A DNA stretch of 64,000 nucleotides from Methylococcaceae bacterium UBA6146. GTDB lineage: Bacteria; Pseudomonadota; Gammaproteobacteria; Methylococcales; Methylomonadaceae. How positions within the stretch are numbered: position 1 is the stretch's first letter; each line of letters opens with the position of its first letter. The position numbers were made by a program, and so were the translations under genes. The stretch lies in assembly GCA_002422395.1 (NCBI GenBank), contig DIUY01000012.1:124001-188000 (forward strand), read 5' to 3'. The notes under the pieces were generated by a model. That model was not told where the DNA came from. It searched no databases and was given only the letters and a program-made list of their open reading frames with translations. Shown piece after piece: positions 42,848 through 52,329 of this stretch.

Positions 42848-45079
42848 ATGAAGATAGAAGAGGGTTCCGAAGCCTTACGTTTATCAATTTTAGGGATGCG
42901 CTGTGCGGGCTGTGTCAGTGCGGTTGAAGGCGCATTGGCAGCTGTGGAGGGCGTGGCCTCGGTCAGCGTCAATTTTGCCGACCACTCGGCAATGGTCACG
43001 GGGTCGGCTGATCCTGACGCATTGACCCAAGCGGTTAAGAGCGCCGGTTACGATGCGGCTGTGATGGAAGGGCTGGAAGACCCATCCGAACAGGAAGCGC
43101 AGGAATTGCAACGTTACCGGCAGTTAATGAAAAAAGCGGCGGTCGCCGGTGCGTTCGGCGCTTTGTTGATGCTGACCGAACAGCTAGGCTGGTTGCCGGA
43201 CATAGGTTCGCCAACAGGGCAATGGGTCTGGCCGGAAATTGCTTTGGTCACCTTAGGCATAATGATGTATTCAGGCTGGCATTTTTATAGCGGCGCGGCC
43301 AAATCATTAATGTTGAAGCAGGCCAATATGGACACGCTGATTGCCCTAGGCACCGGTTCGGCGTGGCTATATTCCTGCATTGTCATTGATTATTACGGCA
43401 TCTTGCCGTCGCTGGCAAAACATGCCTATTTTGAAGCCGCCGTCGTCATTTTGGCCTTCATCAATTTGGGTACAGGCCTTGAAACTAGGGCCAGAGGCAA
43501 AACTTCCAGTGCGATACGTCAGTTAATTGGCTTGCAGCCGCGCACTGCCCGCGTAATCAGAAATGGCGAGGACTGTGATATTCCGATTGAACAGGTCGGC
43601 CTAGGTGAAACGCTACGGGTGCGGCCTGGTGAAAAAATCCCTGTTGATGGCGTGTTGCTGGAAGGCCATTCCACGGTCGATGAGTCGATGCTGACCGGCG
43701 AACCCTTACCGGTGGAAAAAGCGGTCGGCGCACCCGTGGTTGCTGGCACGATGAACCAGACCGGCAGTTTTTTGTTTACCGCAACGCGCATAGGCCGCGA
43801 CACCGCGCTGGCGCAAATCATTAAAAGCGTCCGCCAAGCACAAAGCAGCAAGCCGGATATTGCCCGGCTTGCCGATAAAATTTCCGGGGTGTTTGTCCCT
43901 GTCGTCGTTGCCATATCGGTCTTGACGTTTTTGGTGTGGTACGCGTTCGGCCCCGATCCGTCGTTAGGTTACGCATTTGTCACGTCGATGACGGTGCTGG
44001 TCATTGCCTGCCCCTGCGCATTAGGATTGGCCACGCCCATTTCGGTGATGGTTGCCGTAGGCCGTGCCGCCCAGTCGGGCATTCTGATACGCAATGGTGA
44101 TGCTCTGCAAACTGCGGGGAAACTAACCTGCCTTATCCTCGATAAAACCGGCACCGTCACGGAAGGCAAGCCTGTTGTGGTTTCGGTGGAAGCCCTCAGC
44201 GACAGGGATGAAGACAGCATCCTGCAATTGGCGGCGAGCATTGAATCAGGCTCCGAACACCCATTGGCGGCGAGCATTTTGGCGGCGGCGGAACAAAAAC
44301 AGCTCAAGTTGCAAAAAATGACCCAATTTGAAGCGATTGCCGGTTTTGGCGTCAGTGCTTTGTGTGACGGCCAGCGCATCCTGTTTGGCAATAATGCGCT
44401 GATGGATTCAAAAGATGTCAAATTCACGCACGTAAACGACCGGCTGGAGACGCTCTCGGCATTAGGCCAAACGCCGATGCTGTTAGCGGTGGACGACACT
44501 ATTGTTGGCATCATTGCTGTGGCTGACCCGATAAAAAAAGATTCCGCCGCTGCCGTGGCGCAGCTTAAAGCGTTGGGCATCCGCGTGATTATGGTCACGG
44601 GCGACAATCAAATAACGGCGCGGGCGATAGCGCAACAGGCCGGCATCACTGAGGTCAATGCCCAAGTGTTGCCGCAGGATAAAGCCGAAGTGGTCAAAAT
44701 GCTGCAACAACAGGGTGAGAATGTCGGCATGGTCGGCGACGGTATCAACGATGCGCCCGCACTCGCCCAAGCGAATGTCGGCCTCGCGATAGGCACCGGC
44801 ACTGATGTCGCGATAGAAAGCGCCGATGTCGTCATCTTGCAAGGTTCATTACTGAAAGTCCCTGAAGTGATAGGCCTGTCGAAAGTGACCGTAACGAACA
44901 TCAAACAAAACCTGGTAGGCGCATTTTTCTACAACACCATCAGTATTCCGGTTGCGGCAGGCTTGCTCTATCCGCTGTTTGGCGTGTTATTAAACCCAAT
45001 GATAGCCGGCGCGGCGATGGCGATGTCTTCATTGACGGTGGTGACCAATGCCAATCGTTTACGGTGGATGAAGTGGTGA
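42848..45079 (+). CDS. copA: Copper-exporting P1B-type ATPase CopA
   Basis: A 743-residue Cu(I) exporter in the inner membrane. It has one N-terminal HMA domain (GMRCAGCVS), TGEPLPVEK, the membrane metal site CPC (IACPCALGLATP), phosphorylation DKTGTVTEGKP, SEHPLAASI (HP motif), and GDGINDAPALAQA. Conserved membrane residues of the final helices (YN in FFYNTISIPVAAG, MSSLTVVTNA) fit Cu(I) specificity. The ATG at 42848 is preferred over a TTG at 42836. It forms an operon with copZ; a terminator lies 109 bases after its stop. Confidence 0.96.
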   Translation: MKIEEGSEALRLSILGMRCAGCVSAVEGALAAVEGVASVSVNFADHSAMVTGSADPDALTQAVKSAGYDAAVMEGLEDPSEQEAQELQRYRQLMKKAAVAGAFGALLMLTEQLGWLPDIGSPTGQWVWPEIALVTLGIMMYSGWHFYSGAAKSLMLKQANMDTLIALGTGSAWLYSCIVIDYYGILPSLAKHAYFEAAVVILAFINLGTGLETRARGKTSSAIRQLIGLQPRTARVIRNGEDCDIPIEQVGLGETLRVRPGEKIPVDGVLLEGHSTVDESMLTGEPLPVEKAVGAPVVAGTMNQTGSFLFTATRIGRDTALAQIIKSVRQAQSSKPDIARLADKISGVFVPVVVAISVLTFLVWYAFGPDPSLGYAFVTSMTVLVIACPCALGLATPISVMVAVGRAAQSGILIRNGDALQTAGKLTCLILDKTGTVTEGKPVVVSVEALSDRDEDSILQLAASIESGSEHPLAASILAAAEQKQLKLQKMTQFEAIAGFGVSALCDGQRILFGNNALMDSKDVKFTHVNDRLETLSALGQTPMLLAVDDTIVGIIAVADPIKKDSAAAVAQLKALGIRVIMVTGDNQITARAIAQQAGITEVNAQVLPQDKAEVVKMLQQQGENVGMVGDGINDAPALAQANVGLAIGTGTDVAIESADVVILQGSLLKVPEVIGLSKVTVTNIKQNLVGAFFYNTISIPVAAGLLYPLFGVLLNPMIAGAAMAMSSLTVVTNANRLRWMKW

Positions 45080-45187
45080 ACAGGCTGTTCCGTTTAGCCA
45101 ACATTAGCTAGGATGTAATAGGTTAAGTTATTGTTAATAAAGCATTAAAAGTAACAAGAACGAGCTTTTTTCTGGGGGGAGGCAATG

Positions 45188-45226
45188 CGGCTGCGGGCCA
45201 TTAAAGGGTTCGCAGCCGTTTTGTTG
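45188..45226 (+). terminator. Terminator downstream of copA
   Basis: CGGCTGCG (45188-45195) and CGCAGCCG (45211-45218) form a perfect 8-bp stem followed by TTTTGTTG. It lies between copA and the NlpC/P60 gene. Confidence 0.75.
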
Positions 45227-45260
45227 CTGGAATTAACAAAACAAGAAGTGGTTATGAGCT

Positions 45261-45740
45261 ATGTCAATTAAAAAAGTGATGCAGTGGGCACGCTTGCTTG
45301 TGCTATTGGCCATTGCTTTATTGTCTGGTTGTGCCAGTACGCCGGAAACACCGTCGGTAGCCGCAGCGCGTCCCCGTTTGCCGTTGGTCAATTACGCGTT
45401 AAGCTTGCAAGGGGCGCCTTATCGCTATGGTAAGGAGACGCCCAAAGAAGGTTTTGATTGCAGCGGCTTTGTCAGGCATGTTTATCGGCGTCAAGGGGTG
45501 ACCCTACCCCGCACGGTCAAAGCAATGGCCTTGGCTTTGCCGCCGGTGCCCAAGCAGGCAATGGTGTCTGGCGACTTGGTGTTTTTTAACACCAGCGGCA
45601 GACCATTTTCCCATGTCGGGATCTATGTCAATAATGATAAGTTTATTCACGCCCCAAGCCAGCGCACCGGTCATGTGTTGGTGTCGAGCCTTAAAAGCGA
45701 ATACTGGCAAAAACGCTTTATGGGTGTGCGCCGTCCTTGA
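45261..45740 (+). CDS. NlpC/P60 family lipoprotein peptidase
   Basis: A 159-residue cell-wall hydrolase. The lipobox LLSGC (Cys24) predicts a lipoprotein. The NlpC/P60 domain shows the catalytic Cys in GFDCSGFVRHVY, the His in FSHVGIYV and a third polar residue in FIHAPSQ. It resembles E. coli Spr/MepS and NlpC, which cut peptide cross-links of peptidoglycan. The gene lies 123 bases before smc on the same strand; no functional link is implied. Confidence 0.93.
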   Translation: MSIKKVMQWARLLVLLAIALLSGCASTPETPSVAAARPRLPLVNYALSLQGAPYRYGKETPKEGFDCSGFVRHVYRRQGVTLPRTVKAMALALPPVPKQAMVSGDLVFFNTSGRPFSHVGIYVNNDKFIHAPSQRTGHVLVSSLKSEYWQKRFMGVRRP

Positions 45741-45863
45741 ACAGGGCGGGTTAGTATCGCCGCTTGACGGCACAGGAGCGATTAAATTAAAACTCGAAAT
45801 TCAGGCGCATATCGTGAATAATACCGCCATTTTGTGTAACGCAGTCGGATATTCAACCCCGTA

Positions 45864-48800
45864 ATGAAGCTGGAAAAAATCAAATTATCGGGTTTTAAGT
45901 CCTTTGTCGATACCACGGTCATTCCTATCACCGGTAACTTGACCGCCATTGTCGGGCCGAATGGTTGCGGCAAGTCCAATATTATTGACGCGGTGCGCTG
46001 GGTTATGGGCGAAAGCTCGGCCAAACATTTGCGCGGCGGCAGCATGGCGGATGTCATATTTAACGGTTCATCCGGACGCAAACCCGTCAGCACGGCATCG
46101 GTGGAACTAATTTTTAATAATGCCGAAGGCAAGCTAGGCGGCGAGTATGCCCAATACGGCAGTATCGCCATCAAGCGCCAGGTAAGCCGTGACGGCCAAT
46201 CGTTATTTATGCTCAATGGCTCACGCTGCCGCCGCAAGGATATCACTGACTTGTTTTTAGGCACGGGTTTAGGCTCAAGAAGTTATGCGATTATTGAGCA
46301 AGGCACGATTTCACGCATGGTGGAAGCCAAGCCGGACGAGTTAAGAATCCACATAGAAGAAGCGGCGGGCATATCGAAATACAAAGAACGGCGCCAGGAA
46401 ACCGAAACCCGTATGAAGCATACGCGGGAAAATCTTGAGCGCTTGGATGATTTGCGCGAAGAAGTTGATAAGCAGCTTAAACATCTGCAAAAACAAGCAG
46501 AAAAGGCGGAGAAATATACCGGGCTTAAAAGGCAAGAGCGGCAGTTTAAGCTGGAACTGTTGGCAATGCGCTGGGATAGCTATCATCAGGCGGCTGGGCA
46601 ATTGGAAAGCAAGCTGCACGAAGTGGCCGCCGAGCATAATCGTTTGTTTGTTTTGCTTCGCGAGATTGATGGCGCCATAGAATCTAAACGTGCTGAACAT
46701 AAAACCCAGCAACTCCAGGCGAGTAATGTGCAAGGGGATTATTACGCCGCCGCTGCCGAAGTCAGCCATCTTGAACAAGCGATTAAGCACAGCCAAAGCA
46801 GCCATGAGCAAACAACGCAGGAAATTAATCGCATTCATTTACAGATTAGCGCGTTAGACCAGGAAATCGCCACTGATTTGCAGACGCTGGAAGATGACAA
46901 GGAAGCTTTATTGGTTGCTGAAGAAGAACGGGTGCTTGCCGAGGAAAAGCTGGATACGTTGTTGGACGCACAGCAAGAGGCTCAACAACAACAGCATATC
47001 TGGCAGCAGCAATGGGATGTTTATCGCACTGAAAGCGCCCAGTATAAAGAGCAGGCCGAGGTGTTGCGGGTTAAGGCCGCGCAACTGGATAATCAGAACC
47101 GGCAACTACAACAGCGCATTGATAAGCTCGACAGCGAACGCGGCGAGTTGTCCGCAACTGACATGGAAAGTGAAATTGTGTTGTTGGAGGAGAGTGTCGA
47201 GGTTTTGGATGATCGGCGCAGTGGGCTGCATGACCAACTGGAGCAACGTCAGCACAACATCCACGCATTGCGCGAGCAGGTGAAATCGTATCACGGACAA
47301 CTGCATATACACCGTTCTGAACTCCATAGCGTTAAAGGGACAATCACGTCTTTGGAGTTATTGCAGCAACACGCTATGGGTAAGGATAATAAAAACTTAG
47401 GCGCATGGTTGGCATCGGTAAACATGGATGAAAATAAGCGCTTGGCGGAATTTTTGGATGTGCAGGCAGGTTGGGACATAGCCGTGGAAACGGTGCTGGC
47501 CAGTTATCTGGAAGCAATTTGTGTTGATCATACAGGGCAGGTTGTCGCTGACTTGGCGCGTTTAACGGATGAGTCATTAACGTTGTTTGCCACTGCCACT
47601 GCCGCTAAGCCAGAATTGGCTGTGCACGAGTACGATGGGCCGGTATCCGGCAAACTGACGCGCTTGCTCGATAAAATCACTGCGCCATGGCAGTTAAAGA
47701 ATTTGTTGGGGTGGGTTTACTGCGCCGATGACCATGCCACCGCTTGCGCATTATCTGAGCAGCTTAAGGCGCATGAATCCGTCATTACCCCGGATGGCGC
47801 TTGGTTTGGCCAGGGTTGGTTAAAAATAAGCCGTAGTAAAGACAGCAAAACGGGCGTGTTGCAAAGGGAAAAGGAACTGCGTTTGTTAAAACAGCGTCAA
47901 GATGAATTGCAACTGCATTGCGCGGCGCTGGAAGAGCAACTGGAACGTACCGATACCGGCCTGAAAGAAACCGAAAGTGAGCGCGATAGCCTTCAGCAAC
48001 AGTATAACGTGCTGGGTTCTGAGTTATCGGCTAAAAAAGCCGCACTGGGTGCGCTTTTGGCAAAGCAGGAACAGCAACAGCGCCGACTACAACAAGTTGG
48101 TCAAGATTTGGCCGATATTCGGGAGGAGCGCACAGAAAATGCTGAAATAATCGCCGAATTGCATTTATTACAGAATGATGCCGGACAACAGCTGGGGCAG
48201 GCGGAAGAAAAACGGCAAAGTCTGGAGGCATTAAATCAGCGCCTTCAGGCGCAGCGGCAACAAACCGATCAGGCTGTTAACGGCGCCAGACAGCACGTCT
48301 ATAGTGTTAAAGCAAAGATTGACAACTTGCTGGCCTCAGAAAAGTCAGTGGGCAAACAGTTGGAACGCCTGCACAGCCAGCGGCAACATGCGGTTGTGCG
48401 TATTGCTGAACTGGAAATAAAGCAACAGCAAACACTGATGCCGCTGGATGAAGAAAAAAGGCAGTTGGAGCAAGGTTTTATAAAAAAAAGCCAGCTAGAA
48501 GCGCAATTAAAAATACAACGTCGGCTTCAGGATGAAATAGAGGCGGCAATAACGCAGTCAGCCGAGCAACAAACGCGGGTGCAGCGTGACTTGGATAAGC
48601 AGAAAGAAGCCTTGGATCAGCTGCGTTTCCAATTGCAGGAGAGCCAAGTTAGGCAGCAGACAGTCAACGAACAGCTTAAGGAAATTGATGCGGATGTCGG
48701 GACGGTGCTAAAAAATCTGCCCGCCCAGGCTGAAGAAGACGGCTGGAAAAGAAAGGTGGATGATTTGGCCCAGCAAATTGAGCGTTTAGGGACAATTAAC

Positions 48801-49490
48801 CTGTCGGCTATCGAAGAATATCAGGCTCAAGGCGAACGGTTGAAATTTTTGGATGAACAGCATGCCGATTTAATTGAAGCCCTACAGACGCTAGACCATG
48901 CTATCAGTAAAATCGATAAAGAAAGCCGGTTACGTTTTAAAGAAACATTCGATAAAATAAACAGTGGGTTGCAGGAAAAATTCCCCAAATTGTTTGGTGG
49001 CGGACAGGCTTATTTAGAATTGACCAACGACTGCAAGGATGCATACCCTCTGGGGCATAAAGGAGGTAGGGCAAAGCCACCACTAAAGGGTGGGCTAGGG
49101 ACAGGAGCAGTTGCCGAGCAGGACTTGCTGGAGTCTGGGGTAACCATCATCGCCAGGCCGCCGGGTAAACGGAACAGCTCCATCCATTTGCTGTCGGGTG
49201 GGGAGAAAGCGCTTACCGCAGTGGCTTTGGTGTTTTCAATTTTTGAACTTAACCCCGCGCCTTTTTGTTTGTTAGATGAGGTTGATGCGCCTTTGGATGA
49301 TGCCAATGTCGGGCGTTTTTCAAAAATGGTGGAAGAGATGTCGGCATCGGTGCAGTTTTTATATATTTCACACAATAAGGTTACAATGGAAATCGCACAC
49401 CAGTTGGCAGGCGTGACTATGAAAGAGCCGGGCGTATCCCGGATGGTCGCAGTTGATATTGAAGAAGCAGTGAGTCTGGCGGAAAGTTAA
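45864..49490 (+). CDS. smc: Chromosome segregation ATPase SMC, with insertion near the signature motif
   Basis: A 1208-residue condensin subunit that compacts and segregates chromosomes. Walker A GPNGCGKSN is at residues 31-39, long coiled-coils flank a central hinge (about 500-670), and the C-terminal head has LSGGEKAL (about 1110) and Walker B FCLLDEVDAPLDDAN. It is about 35-40 residues longer than typical gammaproteobacterial SMC. The excess maps to residues 1055-1086 (49026-49121), between YLELT and DLLESGVTI, where relatives have two residues. Its stop codon overlaps the zipA start by one base. The ATG follows a weak ribosome site. Confidence 0.95.
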   Translation: MKLEKIKLSGFKSFVDTTVIPITGNLTAIVGPNGCGKSNIIDAVRWVMGESSAKHLRGGSMADVIFNGSSGRKPVSTASVELIFNNAEGKLGGEYAQYGSIAIKRQVSRDGQSLFMLNGSRCRRKDITDLFLGTGLGSRSYAIIEQGTISRMVEAKPDELRIHIEEAAGISKYKERRQETETRMKHTRENLERLDDLREEVDKQLKHLQKQAEKAEKYTGLKRQERQFKLELLAMRWDSYHQAAGQLESKLHEVAAEHNRLFVLLREIDGAIESKRAEHKTQQLQASNVQGDYYAAAAEVSHLEQAIKHSQSSHEQTTQEINRIHLQISALDQEIATDLQTLEDDKEALLVAEEERVLAEEKLDTLLDAQQEAQQQQHIWQQQWDVYRTESAQYKEQAEVLRVKAAQLDNQNRQLQQRIDKLDSERGELSATDMESEIVLLEESVEVLDDRRSGLHDQLEQRQHNIHALREQVKSYHGQLHIHRSELHSVKGTITSLELLQQHAMGKDNKNLGAWLASVNMDENKRLAEFLDVQAGWDIAVETVLASYLEAICVDHTGQVVADLARLTDESLTLFATATAAKPELAVHEYDGPVSGKLTRLLDKITAPWQLKNLLGWVYCADDHATACALSEQLKAHESVITPDGAWFGQGWLKISRSKDSKTGVLQREKELRLLKQRQDELQLHCAALEEQLERTDTGLKETESERDSLQQQYNVLGSELSAKKAALGALLAKQEQQQRRLQQVGQDLADIREERTENAEIIAELHLLQNDAGQQLGQAEEKRQSLEALNQRLQAQRQQTDQAVNGARQHVYSVKAKIDNLLASEKSVGKQLERLHSQRQHAVVRIAELEIKQQQTLMPLDEEKRQLEQGFIKKSQLEAQLKIQRRLQDEIEAAITQSAEQQTRVQRDLDKQKEALDQLRFQLQESQVRQQTVNEQLKEIDADVGTVLKNLPAQAEEDGWKRKVDDLAQQIERLGTINLSAIEEYQAQGERLKFLDEQHADLIEALQTLDHAISKIDKESRLRFKETFDKINSGLQEKFPKLFGGGQAYLELTNDCKDAYPLGHKGGRAKPPLKGGLGTGAVAEQDLLESGVTIIARPPGKRNSSIHLLSGGEKALTAVALVFSIFELNPAPFCLLDEVDAPLDDANVGRFSKMVEEMSASVQFLYISHNKVTMEIAHQLAGVTMKEPGVSRMVAVDIEEAVSLAES
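49026..49121 (+). repeat. In-frame insertion within smc, repeat-like
   Basis: A 96-base segment encodes a Gly/Lys/Pro-rich peptide (YPLGHKGGRAKPPLKGGLG) absent from related SMC proteins. The DNA contains short GC-rich inverted motifs, including CCACC at 49077-49081 facing GGTGG at 49089-49093. The composition resembles small palindromic repeats that insert in frame in other bacteria. No second copy is seen in this window, so the repeat label is a guess; the insertion itself is clear from the protein. Confidence 0.5.
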
Positions 49491-50185
49491 TGGATAAAGA
49501 ATTGTTAAGAGTAGTGATTATTGCTGCGGGACTGTTTGTTGTTATGGGCATGTTGGCGTGGCATTTTTTTAAGAACAGAAAGTCTGCGCAAGATATGGAT
49601 TTTTTGGATGACTTGGAGATTACAAGCAATATTAGCGAGTCATTGATGCTTCACCCCGAACGTGACGATTTTGATATAGCGCCTAAAAAATCATCCCGAT
49701 ATGGTGATAATCAGGACTCTGAAATTTTTGATGATGTTGACGGGATGTTTGACTTGTCTGAAGAGGATGACAGGGGAGAACCGGCTCCGCGTTTTACAAC
49801 GCCTAGCATTATCCAGTTTAGCCTCATTGCCAAAACCCCTGAAGGTTTTAATGGTTTCGACTTGTTTAATGCTTTCCAGATAGTGGGCTTGGAATACGGT
49901 AGCCTGAAAATATTTGAACGTCTCGACACCAATCGCCTGGTCGATTTTGGTGTGGCTTGCATGGTTGAACCGGGCACGTTTCCAGACACCGGTTTGGAAG
50001 ATTTTTACTGTCCGGGGATTGTGTTTTTTATGCAGCCTAGCGTGCTTGATGATGCGGTGGCGGTTTTTGATGACTTTATAGAAACCATAAAGCTGTTGGT
50101 CATCGAGCTTGATGGCGAGGCACGCGATCATCTACGGCAACCGCTGACTGATGCAACAATACAAATGTTCCGGCAAAGTTTGTAA
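49490..50185 (+). CDS. zipA: Cell division protein ZipA
   Basis: A 231-residue bitopic protein that tethers FtsZ rings to the inner membrane. One N-terminal helix (VVIIAAGLFVVMGMLAW), an acidic linker shorter than in E. coli, and the C-terminal FtsZ-binding domain (IIQFSLIAKTPEGFNGFDLFNAF, then MVEPGTFP and FYCPGIVFFMQP). ZipA is limited to gammaproteobacteria, which supports the organism call. It overlaps smc by one base. The usual third gene, ligA, is not next; a terminator follows. Confidence 0.93.
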   Translation: MDKELLRVVIIAAGLFVVMGMLAWHFFKNRKSAQDMDFLDDLEITSNISESLMLHPERDDFDIAPKKSSRYGDNQDSEIFDDVDGMFDLSEEDDRGEPAPRFTTPSIIQFSLIAKTPEGFNGFDLFNAFQIVGLEYGSLKIFERLDTNRLVDFGVACMVEPGTFPDTGLEDFYCPGIVFFMQPSVLDDAVAVFDDFIETIKLLVIELDGEARDHLRQPLTDATIQMFRQSL

Positions 50186-50282
50186 GAGAAGCAAATGTGT
50201 CGGCGTTTGCCAGCCCTATGCGCCCACACATTTGTGTTGCGGTTAGATGGCAGGTTTTAGCTTAATTGGCGGGTGGATGTTC

Positions 50283-50313
50283 CCCGCTTGTTCTAATGAG
50301 CAAGCGGGTTTTA
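50283..50313 (+). terminator. Terminator after zipA
   Basis: CCCGCTTGTTC (50283-50293) pairs with GAGCAAGCGGG (50298-50308), an 11-bp stem with one G-T pair and a 4-base loop, followed by TTTTAT. It lies 97 bases after the zipA stop. Confidence 0.82.
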
Positions 50314-50371
50314 TGAAGCGCTTCCGGTTGTGCCCGATAAATAACCGGGATGGTAAGCCGTAAGGCGGTTT

Positions 50372-51091
50372 TTAATTCCTAGACTTTAAGAATTCGATAG
50401 TTTGCTTGATCATTATTGCCCCAAACTCTTTGTTGGCATGATAGTCGTCCGTTGGGCTATCATGCCGGAATTCCTCAAGCATAAATCCCTCGGCATCATA
50501 GCAAGCGTTCGGTACATCAATTACAGGCACGTCTAACTCCGCTAGATGTTCCCGAATCACTTTTCTGTAAAAGCCGTCAATATAAATGATGGCGTTAGGG
50601 TCAACCAGTTCCAATATTGGGTGATGCCTATAAGGTTTCGGTGCTTCAATGACAAAAACCTTAACGCCCACACGCTTTAGCAAACCAACCAATTGCATGA
50701 TATAGCGCTGGTCTTGCAGGACAATATGCCGCAACAAGCTGGTTGAAATAGGTGCTTGGCCACCTTGGGACGTGAATGGCGTATATTTTTGCCAATAATC
50801 TTTGTTTCTCCACAATCTGATTGTGTGCAATGGCCCGCAAATACCATAATATCCATAGCTTTCCTGTTCATCTGAAACGGGTAGCCTTGTTATACGTTTT
50901 TGATGTGTCGGATCCGTCATTTCTGCATAACTGCCCCTGTCAATAAAGAAAGGCGTTCTTAACCCTCCCCCCCCGCCCAATTGCTTGATATCAATTTGAA
51001 GGTCTTGCGGCAAATCGTCAAGACCCATCAACATATCCAGACCTGACCTTAGCGCTGCAGTGTGCGAATCCCCTGTAATAATAACTTTCAT
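50372..51091 (-). CDS. SGNH/GDSL-like protein
   Basis: A 239-residue protein with an N-terminal GDSHTAAL block I, as in SGNH hydrolases, and a possible C-terminal DDYHAN block carrying Asp and His. No signal peptide or membrane segment. It lies 9 bases after the GSCFA-domain gene, in one operon. SGNH proteins act as esterases or acyltransferases; the substrate is unknown. I infer a role in modifying a polysaccharide or another surface polymer only from the pairing. Confidence 0.7.
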   Translation of the reverse strand: MKVIITGDSHTAALRSGLDMLMGLDDLPQDLQIDIKQLGGGGGLRTPFFIDRGSYAEMTDPTHQKRITRLPVSDEQESYGYYGICGPLHTIRLWRNKDYWQKYTPFTSQGGQAPISTSLLRHIVLQDQRYIMQLVGLLKRVGVKVFVIEAPKPYRHHPILELVDPNAIIYIDGFYRKVIREHLAELDVPVIDVPNACYDAEGFMLEEFRHDSPTDDYHANKEFGAIMIKQTIEFLKSRN

Positions 51092-51100
51092 AGTTAACCC

Positions 51101-52165
51101 TTAATTTCCAAAGACAGCCAATAATTCTTCATCACAGCGCACATCATCTTCATCTTCCTGCCCAGTTTCCTTGGGTTTTTTGCCTTTAAGTTTTTTTGGC
51201 GGTTGGTGTTCTATAAAAAACTGTTTCATCACATGTTCAACGCCATAATGCGAGACTGTCCTCATATCAGGGTTATAAAATTGCCCGCGCATGACAGGGG
51301 CGGAAATAATCTCATAGGATGGGAAATAATCGACAAAACGGAATCTCTCGGCGAGCAAGCCAGCCGCTGCACGTAGTACCGATTTGGAATGCATCGTGGC
51401 AACAATCACTTGCTGATCGGTGGCGGTCGCCATCAAGGGCACGGGGGAAACCGTTAGAATAAAGCGCATTTTATTATTGATACGCCGGACTATTTTAAAA
51501 AAGCTCACCATGTCTTCTATGACATCTGCGCATGACAAGTTTAACAACTGGTATTTTTGTGGGTCAAACAGGCCACCGGCAACACCGGGTGCCATCGGGA
51601 AAGCCGAGCCGTCTTTCTTGGACACCCATGTCTCAGTTAGACCTAAAGTAAAAACAAACACTTGCGCGTCTTCGAATAGCTTACGGACACACTGCAAGTG
51701 ATAATTTCTATGACTATTAAGTTCGTCGATGCTGACAAAAGGTTCAGGTTCAATGGTTGGCCGGAAAGGGTCGACATAACCTTCATTTTTATGCCAATAG
51801 GTTTCTTCGGGGGTGAATTTGCCCAATGCCTGTTGCGCTAACTGAAGCAACTGTCTAGAACTGTAGACGTTGCCGTAACGCGCTGAGTACATGCCATAGC
51901 CGTAATCAAGATGGCTCTCTGTAGCCAAAAAAGCGGGTGCAGGCTCAGCATCTACAAAGTCAAAGCCTTGGTCTTTAAGCTGTTTGCCGATATGCTGGGC
52001 AAAACAACTGCCGGCTGTGGCGATGGGACGCCCTGAGATGGGGAATTTTTTCGTGTACCACTGGGTTATATCTAAAGGATAGTGGTTGCTGACCGCCTTT
52101 TTCCAAAAGGCTTTTTCTGGCTGTTCCTGGTAAGGGTGTTTTAGGGGCATAGAATAAGTGCTCAT
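51101..52165 (-). CDS. GSCFA domain protein
   Basis: A 354-residue protein of the GSCFA family, named for the motif seen here in ATAGSCFAQHIGKQL. Other family marks are YGNVYSSRQLLQL, FVFTLGLTETW and LTVSPVPLMAT. GSCFA is related to SGNH hydrolases, with a Ser in GSCFA as likely nucleophile. The C-terminal ~40 residues are charged and low in complexity (PPKKLKGKKPKETGQEDEDD). The function is unknown. It and the SGNH gene downstream form an operon and may act on the same substrate. Confidence 0.88.
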   Translation of the reverse strand: MSTYSMPLKHPYQEQPEKAFWKKAVSNHYPLDITQWYTKKFPISGRPIATAGSCFAQHIGKQLKDQGFDFVDAEPAPAFLATESHLDYGYGMYSARYGNVYSSRQLLQLAQQALGKFTPEETYWHKNEGYVDPFRPTIEPEPFVSIDELNSHRNYHLQCVRKLFEDAQVFVFTLGLTETWVSKKDGSAFPMAPGVAGGLFDPQKYQLLNLSCADVIEDMVSFFKIVRRINNKMRFILTVSPVPLMATATDQQVIVATMHSKSVLRAAAGLLAERFRFVDYFPSYEIISAPVMRGQFYNPDMRTVSHYGVEHVMKQFFIEHQPPKKLKGKKPKETGQEDEDDVRCDEELLAVFGN

Positions 52166-52260
52166 TATGGAATGCTCTGTGGCATTGATGAAATTATGAT
52201 AAATCGCATAGGTAGTTTATTCAAAAAAATCCAAGTGTCCAGTGTAACGGCATTCCCATG

Positions 52261-52288
52261 CTTGAAAATTAAAGGAGCTTCCCCATAT
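52261..52288 (+). promoter_or_regulatory. Sigma-32 heat-shock promoter of clpB
   Basis: CTTGAAA (52261-52267), a 13-base spacer and CCCCATAT (52281-52288) match the sigma-32 consensus at both boxes. It ends 41 bases before the clpB start codon. Confidence 0.9.
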
Positions 52289-52329
52289 CAGTAAGCACTT
52301 AAACACTCATTAACCTAAAGGCGAATACG

